Part shown: piece by piece, positions 18,814 through 28,379 of the stretch
Layout: each line of letters opens with the position of its first letter
Position numbering within the stretch: position 1 is the first letter of the stretch
Assembly: GCA_040222235.1 (NCBI GenBank)
Contig: JAVKDO010000037.1
Coordinates: 56,611 to 120,610 of the forward strand
DNA from: UBA6059 sp040222235
Lineage (GTDB): Bacteria > Bacteroidota > Bacteroidia > Cytophagales > Cyclobacteriaceae
Reading direction: 5' to 3'
Length of the DNA stretch: 64,000 nt
Program-made: the position numbers and the translations under genes
The notes under the pieces: generated by a model
Database searches by the model: none
Told to the model about the DNA's origin: nothing
Seen by the model: the letters and a program-made list of their open reading frames with translations, nothing else

Positions 18814-21255
18814 TCAATAATAACTCACCTTGCACCGAGAATGCTCATCGCGGAAGTTGGCAACATCCTTACTACTCAATCGGGTGTTGTAGCAGGTCAG
18901 CTCAGTAAGAGAGCGTAGTTCTGATAGCGGGGATAGGTTTTTAATTTGGGTATTGGAGCAGTCAAGTATTTGAAGTGCTCGTAACCCTTCCAAACCTTTG
19001 AGGTTTTTGATATTGGTACCACTGCAGTTGAGCGATTCCAGTCGCCTCAGCGAGGCAATCGTGCTGAGATCATCGATAGGTGTATCTCTGATTGATAACC
19101 GCTTGAGTGATTTCATTAGCGGCAAAGACTTAATATCATACAAAGGGCTTTTCGAGCACTCGAGTTCTTCAAGGCGAGTGAACTGCTCTATCCCAACAAG
19201 CGAGGTGATTTGTGTCTCACTGAGCGTTAAGGAACGAAGATTGTAGAAAGGCTGGAGGGATGATAGATCCATGATCTCCCGTCCAGATAATGATACTGAG
19301 TTGCTTTTGACCAGCTGGTGCAGATATTGAGCATCTACTTCGCCTTCAGAAGCAAGGTTGGTTCTCATCCGTTGCTGAAGCATGGGGCCTAGCTGACTCC
19401 ACCATGTCTGCAACTTCCCTGTTTGAAATAACACGAGCTGTCCTGGATGGTCCAACTGCCATAGCATAGCCACTTCCTTTTTGACCAATGTATTATCAAT
19501 ATTGAGCTCGGTTAATGTTGGAACGTTCGACAATACCTGAAGCTGTTGGATGCTAGTACTTGAAACATTGATAGATGTTAACGCAGGATGATTCTCCAGC
19601 CCTTGCAGACTACTTAAAGGGATAGCACTAGCCTCAAGCACCGCTAATTGGCCCAAAGCTTCACAAAACGCCAATGAGGAGATTTGGGTATTGCTAATAT
19701 TCAAAGTCGTTAGCTGACTAAACCGCTCAAGAGGAGCAATTTCTTTGATTGGCCTACCGGCAATATCGAGTTCGGTAATATTGAAAAGCCGAATGATCTT
19801 TTCCAGACTAGGCTCCTCTGCCTCCCCAAGACTCATCTTTGACCTCAATATAGCCTTCCACTCTACACTTAATCCTCGCCACCAGAGCTCATTTTCACGC
19901 GTATTGACTACCACTAGTGCATCAGGATGCTGCGCCATGAATTTAGCTGCCTCGAGCTGGGAGATTTGCGAATTGTCAGCTTGGATATCTCGCAATGACT
20001 CGGTCCCATTGAGTGCACTCAAAGTCTTGACGGGAGTGTTCTGAATGTTCAGATAGGATAGGTTTTTCAGTGATGCTGCTGCACCGATTTCCGATAGGAG
20101 AGTGCCTGCCAATATAAGCCGCTCCAACCCGGGGAAAGTAGAAATGCCATCAAGAGAAGCAATGTTTGTTTTGGTCAGGTCAAGTTCTCTAAGACCAGGG
20201 ATAGTCGGAAATTGGGCAAAGGAAGTGATGTCTATGTTGCCCTGAACATCTAGGTGTGTGAGGCTGGTGAGTTGACTCAGGAAGCCGTAGTTGAGCAGGT
20301 TCGTTTCGGCAATACTTAGCTGTTGTATTTTGGCGAAAGCAGACCAATCCAAGCTATCTGCTAATGGGTTTTTCGATAGGATCAACACCTGAAGGTCACG
20401 GGCATATCTAAGGTGCTCCAAAGTCATCAACCCACAGCCAGCGGCAGACAATGTCTTCAGCCTGCTCAGATACCTAAGCGGACTGTAGTCTTCCGTCCTG
20501 ACATTGTCAATATTGAGATACTGCAGTTTATCGAGTAGCTGTAGTGGGGACAGATCGACGAGAAACGGATTGTTGGATAAGTCCAGACTATCCATGTCAA
20601 TGAGTTCATAGAGCTGGGCAGAGCTTACAGAATCTACCGTCCCGAGCTTACTCATAAAGATAGAACGCCATTCAAATGAGAGTGCATTCCACCAAGCACG
20701 TAGTTCTTCATCTCGGCTAACTTTCGTCGTGTAGATGCTCACGATTTTGAGCTCATCCGCTGCTTGATCAATGCTGATCTCCACAAATCTGGTTTGGCTA
20801 TTATCAATAGAATCACCCTCGATGGTCAACCCTTTGAGCTGACGATCCAGCTGTACTTTGATGTAGGATTGATCGTCTTCGCCTACTTCCTCCACGATCT
20901 CAATGATGGTGAAGTCAAAAGACACGTCTTCAAAAAAGAACTCCACATCTTTGAGATAGGCGGTCACATCCTTATTGGTAACAACTTGCCTATTCTCAAG
21001 TAAGTCATCTTCTATTTGTACGTCGCTATCACGAAAAATCTTGGCATAGCTCTGGGTGATGATTACGTCCTTATCTCTGGTCGTCGTATTAGCATCACCA
21101 AGAGTATTGAGCACATAAGCCAAAAACGAGATAAGTCCTTCAGCGCGTTCGTGGTAGACACTGTCATTCGCTACCGTGGTGACCTCTTGCGCTTGGGCTG
21201 TGGTCAGCCAAAGTAAGCCAATAAAAAGTAAGCCGAAGGTCTTAACCCTTGCCAT
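18814..21255 (-). CDS. Secreted leucine-rich-repeat protein with NTF2-like N-terminal domain
   Basis: ATG 21255 gives a neat signal peptide (MARVKTFGLLFIGLLWLTTAQAQ); ATG 21285 would add ten residues. The start overlaps the 3' end of the preceding gene by 14 nt, which argues for translational coupling. Residues about 20-160 form an alpha/beta region resembling the protein encoded at 22069. After that come three blocks of internalin-like 22-residue LRRs (LxxLxxLxISxTxIxxL), each block introduced by a 'LRAWWNALSFEWR' / 'ENELWWRGLSVEWK' / 'LQTWWSQLGPMLQQ' linker and a helical segment. These LRRs differ from the plant-type ones in the giant gene. Probably an envelope or surface binding protein; partner unknown. 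It is the last gene of a four-gene operon starting at 23172. Confidence 0.85.
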   Translation of the reverse strand: MARVKTFGLLFIGLLWLTTAQAQEVTTVANDSVYHERAEGLISFLAYVLNTLGDANTTTRDKDVIITQSYAKIFRDSDVQIEDDLLENRQVVTNKDVTAYLKDVEFFFEDVSFDFTIIEIVEEVGEDDQSYIKVQLDRQLKGLTIEGDSIDNSQTRFVEISIDQAADELKIVSIYTTKVSRDEELRAWWNALSFEWRSIFMSKLGTVDSVSSAQLYELIDMDSLDLSNNPFLVDLSPLQLLDKLQYLNIDNVRTEDYSPLRYLSRLKTLSAAGCGLMTLEHLRYARDLQVLILSKNPLADSLDWSAFAKIQQLSIAETNLLNYGFLSQLTSLTHLDVQGNIDITSFAQFPTIPGLRELDLTKTNIASLDGISTFPGLERLILAGTLLSEIGAAASLKNLSYLNIQNTPVKTLSALNGTESLRDIQADNSQISQLEAAKFMAQHPDALVVVNTRENELWWRGLSVEWKAILRSKMSLGEAEEPSLEKIIRLFNITELDIAGRPIKEIAPLERFSQLTTLNISNTQISSLAFCEALGQLAVLEASAIPLSSLQGLENHPALTSINVSSTSIQQLQVLSNVPTLTELNIDNTLVKKEVAMLWQLDHPGQLVLFQTGKLQTWWSQLGPMLQQRMRTNLASEGEVDAQYLHQLVKSNSVSLSGREIMDLSSLQPFYNLRSLTLSETQITSLVGIEQFTRLEELECSKSPLYDIKSLPLMKSLKRLSIRDTPIDDLSTIASLRRLESLNCSGTNIKNLKGLEGLRALQILDCSNTQIKNLSPLSELRSLTELTCYNTRLSSKDVANFRDEHSRCKVSYY

Positions 21256-22072
21256 AGAGATAAGATTTGAGGAGGTCACCTTCACCAGGATTAAGCTTGA
21301 CCAGATTGGAAATTAACCAACCGGTATTATAACCTGATCGGTTGAAGTTGGAGATTTCAAAATACCAACCTTCGATTTGGAAGAAGTGGAATTTGACGTT
21401 CTGTACAGTCTCAAAAGTCAGATTCTTATTCTTCAACTCATAAAGAAACAAGGTCAGATAGTCTGGCTCATATTCATGAGGCGTATAGTCCTCAGGCTTG
21501 TCGTTTTCCTGTAGCGCTTTGCGCAATGTCATGAAATCTAGTTCATGACTCATCGGATGAATAAATTTCTTAGCGGCGGTGGTATCCTTGGCAAACTGTT
21601 GCTTGAAAGGCCTGAAGTCTACACCATCGATTACCCATTCATACCCAAGGCGCTCTTGTTGTAAGATCATCATGAGGATGACATTACTCTCTTTGCCTTT
21701 ATAATTGAATACAGCATTGACCTCAGAGAAGTAGTCCGCGCCATGAAAGTCCAAGAACTCCTGATCTTTCTTTTCGGCTACTTGCGCGACAAACTGCTTT
21801 TTGAGATCATCAGAGAGATTACGGTTGGATTCATCGAAAAGGATACCTAGGTACTTCTGCCTCAGTTTTGCTTGACGATAATTCCTATCCCCTTCATAGT
21901 AGCGGTCGCCTTTCTCGTCCTCTTCCCCATTGAAGCGTCTGAAAAATTGATTGACCAACTTCGTACTCGCATACAAAGCTGACTCGTCCTCTGAAGTCAG
22001 ACTCCCACCCTGAGCCCACACCATTCCCGGTAGGGTACAGAGCAGCAGGGTATACCAAATGTGTCTTATCAT
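21242..22072 (-). CDS. Conserved secreted protein of unknown function, 276 aa
   Basis: A signal peptide (residues 1-21, ending VWAQ) precedes a mixed alpha/beta protein with no motif I recognise. It has clusters of aromatic and acidic residues (YYEGDRNYRQAK, HEYEPDYLTLFLYE) and a C-terminal half rich in beta strands (VKFHFFQIEGWYFEISNF). Its start codon overlaps the stop of the upstream gene in a 4-nt ATGA arrangement, and its 3' end overlaps the LRR gene, so all three are translationally coupled. Tight coupling suggests the products work together in the envelope. Confidence 0.8.
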   Translation of the reverse strand: MIRHIWYTLLLCTLPGMVWAQGGSLTSEDESALYASTKLVNQFFRRFNGEEDEKGDRYYEGDRNYRQAKLRQKYLGILFDESNRNLSDDLKKQFVAQVAEKKDQEFLDFHGADYFSEVNAVFNYKGKESNVILMMILQQERLGYEWVIDGVDFRPFKQQFAKDTTAAKKFIHPMSHELDFMTLRKALQENDKPEDYTPHEYEPDYLTLFLYELKNKNLTFETVQNVKFHFFQIEGWYFEISNFNRSGYNTGWLISNLVKLNPGEGDLLKSYLYGKG

Positions 22073-22650
22073 GTGCTCGTCTCAGTCACCCTGATATCAC
22101 CAAGCATTACATCCCAAAACTGGATTGTTCTACCGGAAATCTGGGTTTTCTTACGTTCTACGTAGATCGTGATGTCCTTTTTGGTGGTGTCCTTATAAGT
22201 AAATCCGTCATCTGTAGTGCCTTCAAAACGCTGGTAGATAGTAATCACACCTACAAATTTTCCATCAGGCTGTGGTTCGAGATCACTGATATAGTGGATG
22301 TCGTACCAGCTAATTTTCACCTTATCATAGTTGAGTGCGATCAATCTTTCGAAGTACTCGCGCACTTTGTAGTAGTTGATCTTATCAGAATTGAGTGAGG
22401 AGACGCCCATCTCGCTATCAGGGGCGAATAGCTCTTCGGCACGATCCATCACTCGGCTGGCTTCTGAGTAGGGTGTATCCTTACTACCGATGATGCTGAT
22501 GTATTTGCTAAGGTCGCGTACCTTCTCAAGGGCTAGGGAGTCGATGGCCTGCTTACGCCGAGGACTCAGCTCTGGCGCCTGGGCCATAGCCATGCTACCT
22601 CCAATAAGCATGAGCACAGTCAAAAGGGAATATATTTTTGTAGCTTTCAT
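22069..22650 (-). CDS. Conserved secreted protein, NTF2-like region, 193 aa
   Basis: Residues 1-23 are a signal peptide ending AMAQ. The mature part (VRDLSKYISIIG, SLNSDKINYYKVREYFERL, KVKISWYDIHYI, GVITIYQRFEGTTDDGFTYKD, WDVMLGDIRVTE) has the same order of elements as the N-terminal region of the LRR protein at 18814: a helix pair, a Y..V..YL..L segment, and three beta strands ending in a (G)DI/SIY motif. I infer a shared fold, perhaps NTF2-like. Stop and start overlap the next gene by 4 nt. It is preceded by the lipoprotein gene with an 18-nt gap. Confidence 0.8.
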   Translation of the reverse strand: MKATKIYSLLTVLMLIGGSMAMAQAPELSPRRKQAIDSLALEKVRDLSKYISIIGSKDTPYSEASRVMDRAEELFAPDSEMGVSSLNSDKINYYKVREYFERLIALNYDKVKISWYDIHYISDLEPQPDGKFVGVITIYQRFEGTTDDGFTYKDTTKKDITIYVERKKTQISGRTIQFWDVMLGDIRVTETST

Positions 22651-22668
22651 ATCTATCCTGTTTGAATA

Positions 22669-23172
22669 TTATTTCTTGATCAGTTCCAGTTCGGTGATCT
22701 TCCCTGCACCGTCAGTTTTCATGTCATTGATGGTATTGACATTCTTCTTCTGATCCTTGATGTAATTGAGATACTTGTCGATGGTGGTGGGCTCATCATA
22801 GTCCACATCATCAGGGCCATAATAAATGGCGATCAACACCGGGACCATCGGAGAAGCAAACATCGTCATAGCTTCTTTGATACTACTATTAGCGGATGCA
22901 GTACTTGGTGCATTGGCGATAGCATCAAAATAGCCCCAAAGGCTTTCGGTGGTTGACTTGGGTAGCTCTGGCTTCTTAGACTGATTCATCAGCTCTTTGT
23001 CAGCTACTGAGGTATCGATTTCTCGTTCTACGGTAGGTTCGCTTGTTTCCTCTACCTCTGTGGACGCCACCTTGGCAGCCTTTTTACTGGTTTTACAAGA
23101 GGAGAACGCCACCATCATAGCGATCATAATGAAACCGTATTTTATTGGGTTGGATGTCAATTTTGTCTTCAT
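22669..23172 (-). CDS. Putative lipoprotein, first gene of envelope operon, 167 aa
   Basis: The N-terminus carries a lipobox (MVAFSSC, Cys at about residue 26) after a hydrophobic stretch, so the mature protein is probably lipid-anchored. A charged low-complexity linker (residues 28-70) leads to a small domain with a hydrophobic segment (ASPMVPVLIAIYYG) followed by an acidic loop (PDDVDYDEPTTIDKYLNYIKDQKK). No family recognised. It is the promoter-proximal gene of the operon that runs to 18814; the 167-nt spacer upstream must carry the promoter and also holds one CCCTATCGGG site (23324-23333). Confidence 0.75.
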   Translation of the reverse strand: MKTKLTSNPIKYGFIMIAMMVAFSSCKTSKKAAKVASTEVEETSEPTVEREIDTSVADKELMNQSKKPELPKSTTESLWGYFDAIANAPSTASANSSIKEAMTMFASPMVPVLIAIYYGPDDVDYDEPTTIDKYLNYIKDQKKNVNTINDMKTDGAGKITELELIKK

Positions 23173-23339
23173 GCTGAATGTGTAGTTAATCTTCTAATAA
23201 CTTCCGAATACGAGATTTATTATAGCCAATAGCTTACTCATCCGCAATGGAAATTATACATCCACTAACGTAAATGTTGATCGTTGGTGAGCAAGTTGGG
23301 TGAAAATATTTTCAAGGTATTCTCCCTATCGGGAAACAG

Positions 23340-24368
23340 TCAGAACCGCTCAATAATTGTGAAGTTGTCCAACCAGAGCACGCCAGTTGACTCACCTGAA
23401 ATCAGGATTTCTGCATTGATGAAATCAGTCTCATCGACGAAATAATCGATAGGAGTAATGCGTATGGTCGAGTAGCCAGACGGAGCAAGATCATCAAAGT
23501 TGTCCTCTGAGGTTGATCCACTATGGATAACCTCGAGTGATGAGATCTTAGTAGCATTGAGGAGCATAGGCGGTGGAGGCCCGTCGAAGTTTTCGAGCTT
23601 TAAGTCAATAGAAAAATCAAGTGATGCTCCCGGTCGAGGTAAGTCATCTTTTTGCAATGTGATGGTTAGGCGTAATGAAGAGCCCTTGCCAGATTCTGGT
23701 AAGGTCACACGGTAGGCATAGTTGTCACTACCATCGGCGGCTATGTTTGTCGTAGCTCCACCACCATCTACAAAATCCGTCAGCACTGACCATGGTTGTG
23801 CTCCTTCGCTCACATCATAGTAGAAAAGTGTATCTATCTCAGTCTTTGCCTCGCCCCAGAAAGGAACTTCAGTATTGACACCAAAGAGTTCATCGATATA
23901 GTAGTCTCGCTTAAATAGTGTGAATTGATTGTACACGCGCGAGGAGTTGGAGTTCATCATAGACACAGGGCTGCCTACCGGCAACTGTGTATCGTAGTGG
24001 GGCCGGTCGAGTAGGGCATGGCCTAGCTCGTGAAACATCAAAGTCTCTCTATGCTCTGCGCTAAAAAGATCCCAGCACGTCTGGCTAATCCGAACGTTGG
24101 GAAAAGTTTTACCAAAGACATGCGCTAACCCACAAGCTGGCGACCCATCCAGGGCTGTGAGTTGTTCATTGACCAGCTCCAGATTGATGCCTACTGTGTC
24201 GACTACTATATTTCGCATAGTCGCTTCTTCCATAAACCTCTCCAGGTATTCATTTAACTCTGGGTGTACGTAGTAGGTGGCTATGCTCGGAGGACTCACT
24301 TCCTCAGTACAGCTCAAGAATAGGCCAAGGCTGGATACTAGTAGGGTATGGAGGAGGTTCTTAAGCAT
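23340..24368 (-). CDS. Lipoprotein with HExxH zinc-metalloprotease motif, 342 aa
   Basis: A lipobox (GLFLSC, C20) marks the protein as lipid-anchored. The motif HELGHALLDRPH (H113, E114, H117, then H124) resembles metzincin zinc sites, but the third His is one residue further away than in HExxHxxGxxH and the central Gly is Leu. Residues about 165-342 form a beta-rich domain that looks like a carbohydrate-binding or jelly-roll module (SLRLTITLQKDD, LWLDNFTIIERF). I infer an envelope metallopeptidase; a non-catalytic protein is possible. The gene is monocistronic, divergent from the GH32 gene, and its upstream neighbour on the same strand is none. Confidence 0.75.
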   Translation of the reverse strand: MLKNLLHTLLVSSLGLFLSCTEEVSPPSIATYYVHPELNEYLERFMEEATMRNIVVDTVGINLELVNEQLTALDGSPACGLAHVFGKTFPNVRISQTCWDLFSAEHRETLMFHELGHALLDRPHYDTQLPVGSPVSMMNSNSSRVYNQFTLFKRDYYIDELFGVNTEVPFWGEAKTEIDTLFYYDVSEGAQPWSVLTDFVDGGGATTNIAADGSDNYAYRVTLPESGKGSSLRLTITLQKDDLPRPGASLDFSIDLKLENFDGPPPPMLLNATKISSLEVIHSGSTSEDNFDDLAPSGYSTIRITPIDYFVDETDFINAEILISGESTGVLWLDNFTIIERF

Positions 24369-24506
24369 TATTTAACAACAGTTCGAGGCATTAATCCACG
24401 GCCAGCAAAGCTAATTAATCAAAAGCACTACTGCTGATCAGCTATGGTAGTCCACAAGTGTTTCTTCGACATTGTTTGGTATCCACTTTTTTGTTTACTT
24501 AAACAC

Positions 24507-26060
24507 ATGAAAAACTGGATTTGGATCATTTTACCCCTTCTGGCCGCTTGTGGGGAAACGACACAGCAACAGCCAGAACATATTGCTCAGGAGGAACCTT
24601 ACTACCAAGAGGCGCATCGACCTCAGTATCATTTTTCTCCCGAGGAGAAATGGATGAATGATCCTAACGGCATGTTTTACTACGAAGGGGAGTACCATCT
24701 CTTTTACCAATATTATCCGGACAGTACGGTATGGGGACCTATGCACTGGGGTCATGCCATCAGCAATGACTTAGTCACCTGGGAGCATTTGCCCATCGCC
24801 TTATACCCTGACGAACTGGGGTTGATTTTTAGCGGTAGCGCGGTAGTCGACTGGAACAATACCTCTGGCTTTGGAGTAGATGATCGGCCACCATTGATTG
24901 CGATCTACACCTATCATGACATGGAGGCGGAGCAGTCCGGTATGTCGGATGACTTCCAGTATCAAGGCATAGCGTACAGCAATGACAAAGGCCGCAGCTG
25001 GACCAAGTATGAAGGCAATCCGGTATTGCCCAATCAGGGTATCCGCGACTTCCGTGATCCCAAGGTGATGTGGTATGAGCCCAGCCAGTCTTGGATCATG
25101 ACACTGGCCGTCAAGGATCATGTCGAATTCTACGAATCACCTGATTTGATCAGTTGGTCGAAGCTCAGCGATTTCGGAATTGATGCGGGCGCTCATGGTG
25201 GTGTATGGGAGTGTCCTGATCTATTCGAGATGGAGACGGATGATGGTCAGTTAAGATGGGTATTACTGGTAAGTATCAATCCCGGAGGGCCGAATGGTGG
25301 CTCAGCCACTCAGTATTTCGTAGGTGATTTTGATGGCACCACCTTCACCAATGAGTACAGCGCAGAGAAAACACTTTGGCTGGACTATGGCACGGACAAC
25401 TATGCAGGAGTGACCTGGTCAGACATACCAGAGCAGGATGGTCGTCGGCTCTTCATTGGATGGATGAGCAACTGGAACTATGCAAGGCTGACTCCTACCG
25501 TGAAATGGCGTAGTGCGATGACAGTCACACGTGAGCTGGAGATGGTCGAAAACCAGGATGGTGAATTTCGAGTGACGAGTTGGCCGATAATGGAATACAA
25601 AAAGCTGGCGACTTCAACACAAAAGATTCAAGATGATGCTCAATACAAAGGATACACTATTCCATTGAGACATGACCTTTTGGATATCACTTTGGACATT
25701 GATCTGTCCCAGTCGTCTGATTTCAGGGTGAGCTTTTATAATGATCTGGATGACTCTGTACACCTAAGTTATGATAAGACAAATGCAGAATTCTCGGTTG
25801 ATCGGGGTAGCAGTGGGGTAGTAGGTTTTGAGGAGGGATTTGCTAAGATTCATACCGCGCCCTATCAGGTAATTGAAAATGAGATGCAATTGAGGATCAT
25901 GCTCGACTGGAGTTCGATTGAGACATTTGTCGATGGAGGCATGCTTACGATGACTGAACAGGTATTTCCAGAGAAGCCTTTTGATCAGTTGATAATCACT
26001 TCCTCAGGCAAGTTGGGTATATCAAGTGATGTGAGTAAGCTCAAATCAATTTGGCCATAG
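24507..26060 (+). CDS. Glycoside hydrolase family 32 lipoprotein (fructan/sucrose hydrolase)
   Basis: ATG 24507 opens into a lipobox (LLAAC, C15), so upstream in-frame ATGs (24444) are not used. The 517-residue protein has the GH32 five-bladed propeller with all three acidic motifs: WMNDPNG (nucleophile D52), FRDP (transition-state stabiliser D184) and ECPD (acid/base E235). The C-terminal beta-sandwich (DWSSIETFVDGG) is also typical. Family members cleave beta-fructosides such as levan, inulin or sucrose; which one cannot be told here. No SusC/SusD or fructokinase genes are adjacent, so it is not part of an obvious utilisation locus. It converges with the oxygenase gene 4 nt downstream. Confidence 0.93.
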   Translation: MKNWIWIILPLLAACGETTQQQPEHIAQEEPYYQEAHRPQYHFSPEEKWMNDPNGMFYYEGEYHLFYQYYPDSTVWGPMHWGHAISNDLVTWEHLPIALYPDELGLIFSGSAVVDWNNTSGFGVDDRPPLIAIYTYHDMEAEQSGMSDDFQYQGIAYSNDKGRSWTKYEGNPVLPNQGIRDFRDPKVMWYEPSQSWIMTLAVKDHVEFYESPDLISWSKLSDFGIDAGAHGGVWECPDLFEMETDDGQLRWVLLVSINPGGPNGGSATQYFVGDFDGTTFTNEYSAEKTLWLDYGTDNYAGVTWSDIPEQDGRRLFIGWMSNWNYARLTPTVKWRSAMTVTRELEMVENQDGEFRVTSWPIMEYKKLATSTQKIQDDAQYKGYTIPLRHDLLDITLDIDLSQSSDFRVSFYNDLDDSVHLSYDKTNAEFSVDRGSSGVVGFEEGFAKIHTAPYQVIENEMQLRIMLDWSSIETFVDGGMLTMTEQVFPEKPFDQLIITSSGKLGISSDVSKLKSIWP

Positions 26061-26064
26061 CTGC

Positions 26065-26700
26065 TTAGAACAGATTTCGCTGATTGTGAAACCAGCCGGT
26101 GATGCTACGCCGCTCTTCGCGACACTCGAGCACCTCATGCCACAGTCGGCTTTCGAATATGACAAGTCGACCACAGCGAGGCTCAATTTCGTGCTCAATA
26201 GTTGTTCCATCAGCACCTTCATCATAGATCAGTAGCTCACCACCATCAGCTTTAATCCAGTTGACATTGAGGTAGCAGACTGCTGAGATGACCCTGGAGT
26301 TATCGTTCTTAAAAGTATCTGTATGCTTCGCGTATTTGCTTCCAACCGGGTAGTGCGTATGATGATATTCAAAATCGACCAGACCCAGAAAGCAGTATTT
26401 GTTTAAGTCTTGGGTGACCACCTTGATTCTCGGTAGGAAAATGAGATTGGTAGGAATAGCTTCATTTTGATCAATCCAGCGAATGAGATCCCCTCGGACA
26501 CCATGCTGTATTTGATAATCTTCAGCCTTGCCTATTCCTGCTTTTTTGAATTCTCCATTATCCAACTTCTCCTCTATCTGGTTCACGATCTCGGCAACCT
26601 CATCCAGTAAAAGGAAATTGTCAATAATGGCAAAACCATGTTGTCTCAGGTCAAGAGCTACTCTCTCCGGAGCGTATTCGTTAGTGTTGACGGCTAGCAT
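26065..26700 (-). CDS. 2-oxoglutarate/Fe(II)-dependent dioxygenase (prolyl 4-hydroxylase-like)
   Basis: The 211-residue protein shows the double-stranded beta-helix Fe(II) facial triad: H126 and D128 in YAKHTDTF and H188 in SRLWHEV, with R198 of REERRSITGWF as the 2-oxoglutarate-binding Arg. Family members hydroxylate proline or other side chains; the substrate is not known. No signal peptide is present, so it is cytoplasmic. It converges with the GH32 gene, with only 4 nt between the stops, and is divergent from the histidine kinase gene. Confidence 0.9.
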   Translation of the reverse strand: MLAVNTNEYAPERVALDLRQHGFAIIDNFLLLDEVAEIVNQIEEKLDNGEFKKAGIGKAEDYQIQHGVRGDLIRWIDQNEAIPTNLIFLPRIKVVTQDLNKYCFLGLVDFEYHHTHYPVGSKYAKHTDTFKNDNSRVISAVCYLNVNWIKADGGELLIYDEGADGTTIEHEIEPRCGRLVIFESRLWHEVLECREERRSITGWFHNQRNLF

Positions 26701-26820
26701 GAGCCTTATTCTATTTCGGTGGAAGGTATCCTAAAGGGGTGCCACTCCTACTATAGCAGGTTACACTTTTTTACATTTGGTGACGGACATGAACTAGGCA
26801 ATTAGCATAAATTGCCAACC

Positions 26821-28371
26821 ATGTCGGCAGCCGTCAAGAAAATTGCATTCATTCTGGTAGGGATCGTGATCGTCCCGATCTTGCTGTACACTGCCCTTCA
26901 GGTTAACCAGCTAGAGGATACCGAGCAGATGATGCAGGAGATCTATGAGCGTCAGATGAACGCCATCCTCTTTTCCATCAATCAATACTCCAACGATGTG
27001 GTGACTGGTCTGGGCAAGCAGCTTGAGTATTTTGATCCACTTGAGCAGGTGGACAGTGTCAGACGAGAATTTCTAGATAGTCATAAGGAGGTAATGGCGA
27101 TCTACATGGAAGAGGTCGATTCCGATAAACAAACCTGGATCAGTCAAAACCCATATGCCACTTTCAATGGGATCACCAATACTTATCCTAAGGACTATGC
27201 CGATGTGAAGGAGCGCCTAGTGAGGTACAAAAAAGCCAACTTCATGAAAATAGAACCTCTTGATAAGTTGAGTGACAGCTCTGAGGTCTATGGGCTGGCT
27301 TTCGTAATAGAGCCTAGAAAAGGCAAGTATGTCTTTTGTCTAGCCCTAGTCCAGGCAGTGGAGTTCATTGAGTTTTATCTTGTTCCGAAGGTTCAGCAGG
27401 TTGCGATGGAAGGTTTTTTGATCCAGTTTAGAAAAGAAGGGCAGCTTGACGTCATTTATCAAACTAAGGAAATTCAAAATGCAGAATTCTTTAGAAAATC
27501 GCTATGGCTGCTACCCGAATACAACCTTGAGATATCGCTCGTCGGCGATTCGGTCAAGAATATTGTGAATGAGCGTACAATGCTCAATCTGTCGATGCTC
27601 GGTGTGGTTGTTTTCATCTTGATCGTGGGCGTCATATTGGTCTTCCGAAATATCCAGAAGGAGATGCACTTAGCGCAAACCAAGTCTGACTTTGTCTCCA
27701 ATGTTAGTCATGAGATAAGAACACCACTTGCGCTAATTAGCATGTTTGCCGAGACATTATTGCTTGGCAGGGCCAAGTCCGAAGAGAAGAAGATGGAGTA
27801 TTACGACATTATCAGTAAGGAGACATCCCGACTTAGAAACATCGTCAATAAGATCCTGAACTTCTCCCAAATAGAGGCCAATAAAAAGCAGTATCATAAG
27901 GCTGATTGCGATCTCAATGTCGTCGTGGAAGAGGTAATCAACACCTATTCATTCCATCTTGCCAATAAAGGATTTGAGTATGACCTGAAAATGGGTGACG
28001 GTACGATGAACATACTGGCCGATAGAGAAGCGGTCATGGAGGCCCTAATCAATCTACTGGACAATGCGATCAAGTATAGTCCAGAGACAAAATCAATTGA
28101 GGTCAGTACGAATCAGAAAGGGCAAACTTACTATGTCCAGGTCACTGACCTGGGCGTAGGTATCCAGCCGAAGAAGAAGGAGCAGATATTCGATAAGTTT
28201 TATCGAGTGACCCAAGGAGATATCTATAATGTGCAAGGAGCTGGCCTAGGGTTGTCGATCGTGAAGCACATCATGGACGCTCATGAAGGTGTGATTGAAG
28301 TAGAGAGTGTCTTCGGACAGGGGAGTACATTTCGCCTGGTTTTCCCTCAGGTATCAGACAAAAAATCATAA
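26821..28371 (+). CDS. Membrane sensor histidine kinase
   Basis: ATG 26821 is chosen; the open frame extends three codons further to a TTG. The 516-residue protein has a membrane segment at residues about 8-25, a roughly 225-residue extracytoplasmic sensor domain, and a second membrane segment at about 260-280 (LSMLGVVVFILIVGVILVF). A HisKA domain follows with the phosphoacceptor motif SHEIRTPL, then an ATPase domain with N box (NLLDNAIKYSP), G1 (DLGVGI), F box (FDKFYRV) and G2 (GAGLGLSI). No HAMP domain is visible. The response regulator gene follows after 8 nt, so they form a cognate two-component system. The stimulus is unknown. Confidence 0.92.
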   Translation: MSAAVKKIAFILVGIVIVPILLYTALQVNQLEDTEQMMQEIYERQMNAILFSINQYSNDVVTGLGKQLEYFDPLEQVDSVRREFLDSHKEVMAIYMEEVDSDKQTWISQNPYATFNGITNTYPKDYADVKERLVRYKKANFMKIEPLDKLSDSSEVYGLAFVIEPRKGKYVFCLALVQAVEFIEFYLVPKVQQVAMEGFLIQFRKEGQLDVIYQTKEIQNAEFFRKSLWLLPEYNLEISLVGDSVKNIVNERTMLNLSMLGVVVFILIVGVILVFRNIQKEMHLAQTKSDFVSNVSHEIRTPLALISMFAETLLLGRAKSEEKKMEYYDIISKETSRLRNIVNKILNFSQIEANKKQYHKADCDLNVVVEEVINTYSFHLANKGFEYDLKMGDGTMNILADREAVMEALINLLDNAIKYSPETKSIEVSTNQKGQTYYVQVTDLGVGIQPKKKEQIFDKFYRVTQGDIYNVQGAGLGLSIVKHIMDAHEGVIEVESVFGQGSTFRLVFPQVSDKKS

Positions 28372-28379
28372 ATTCAGGT

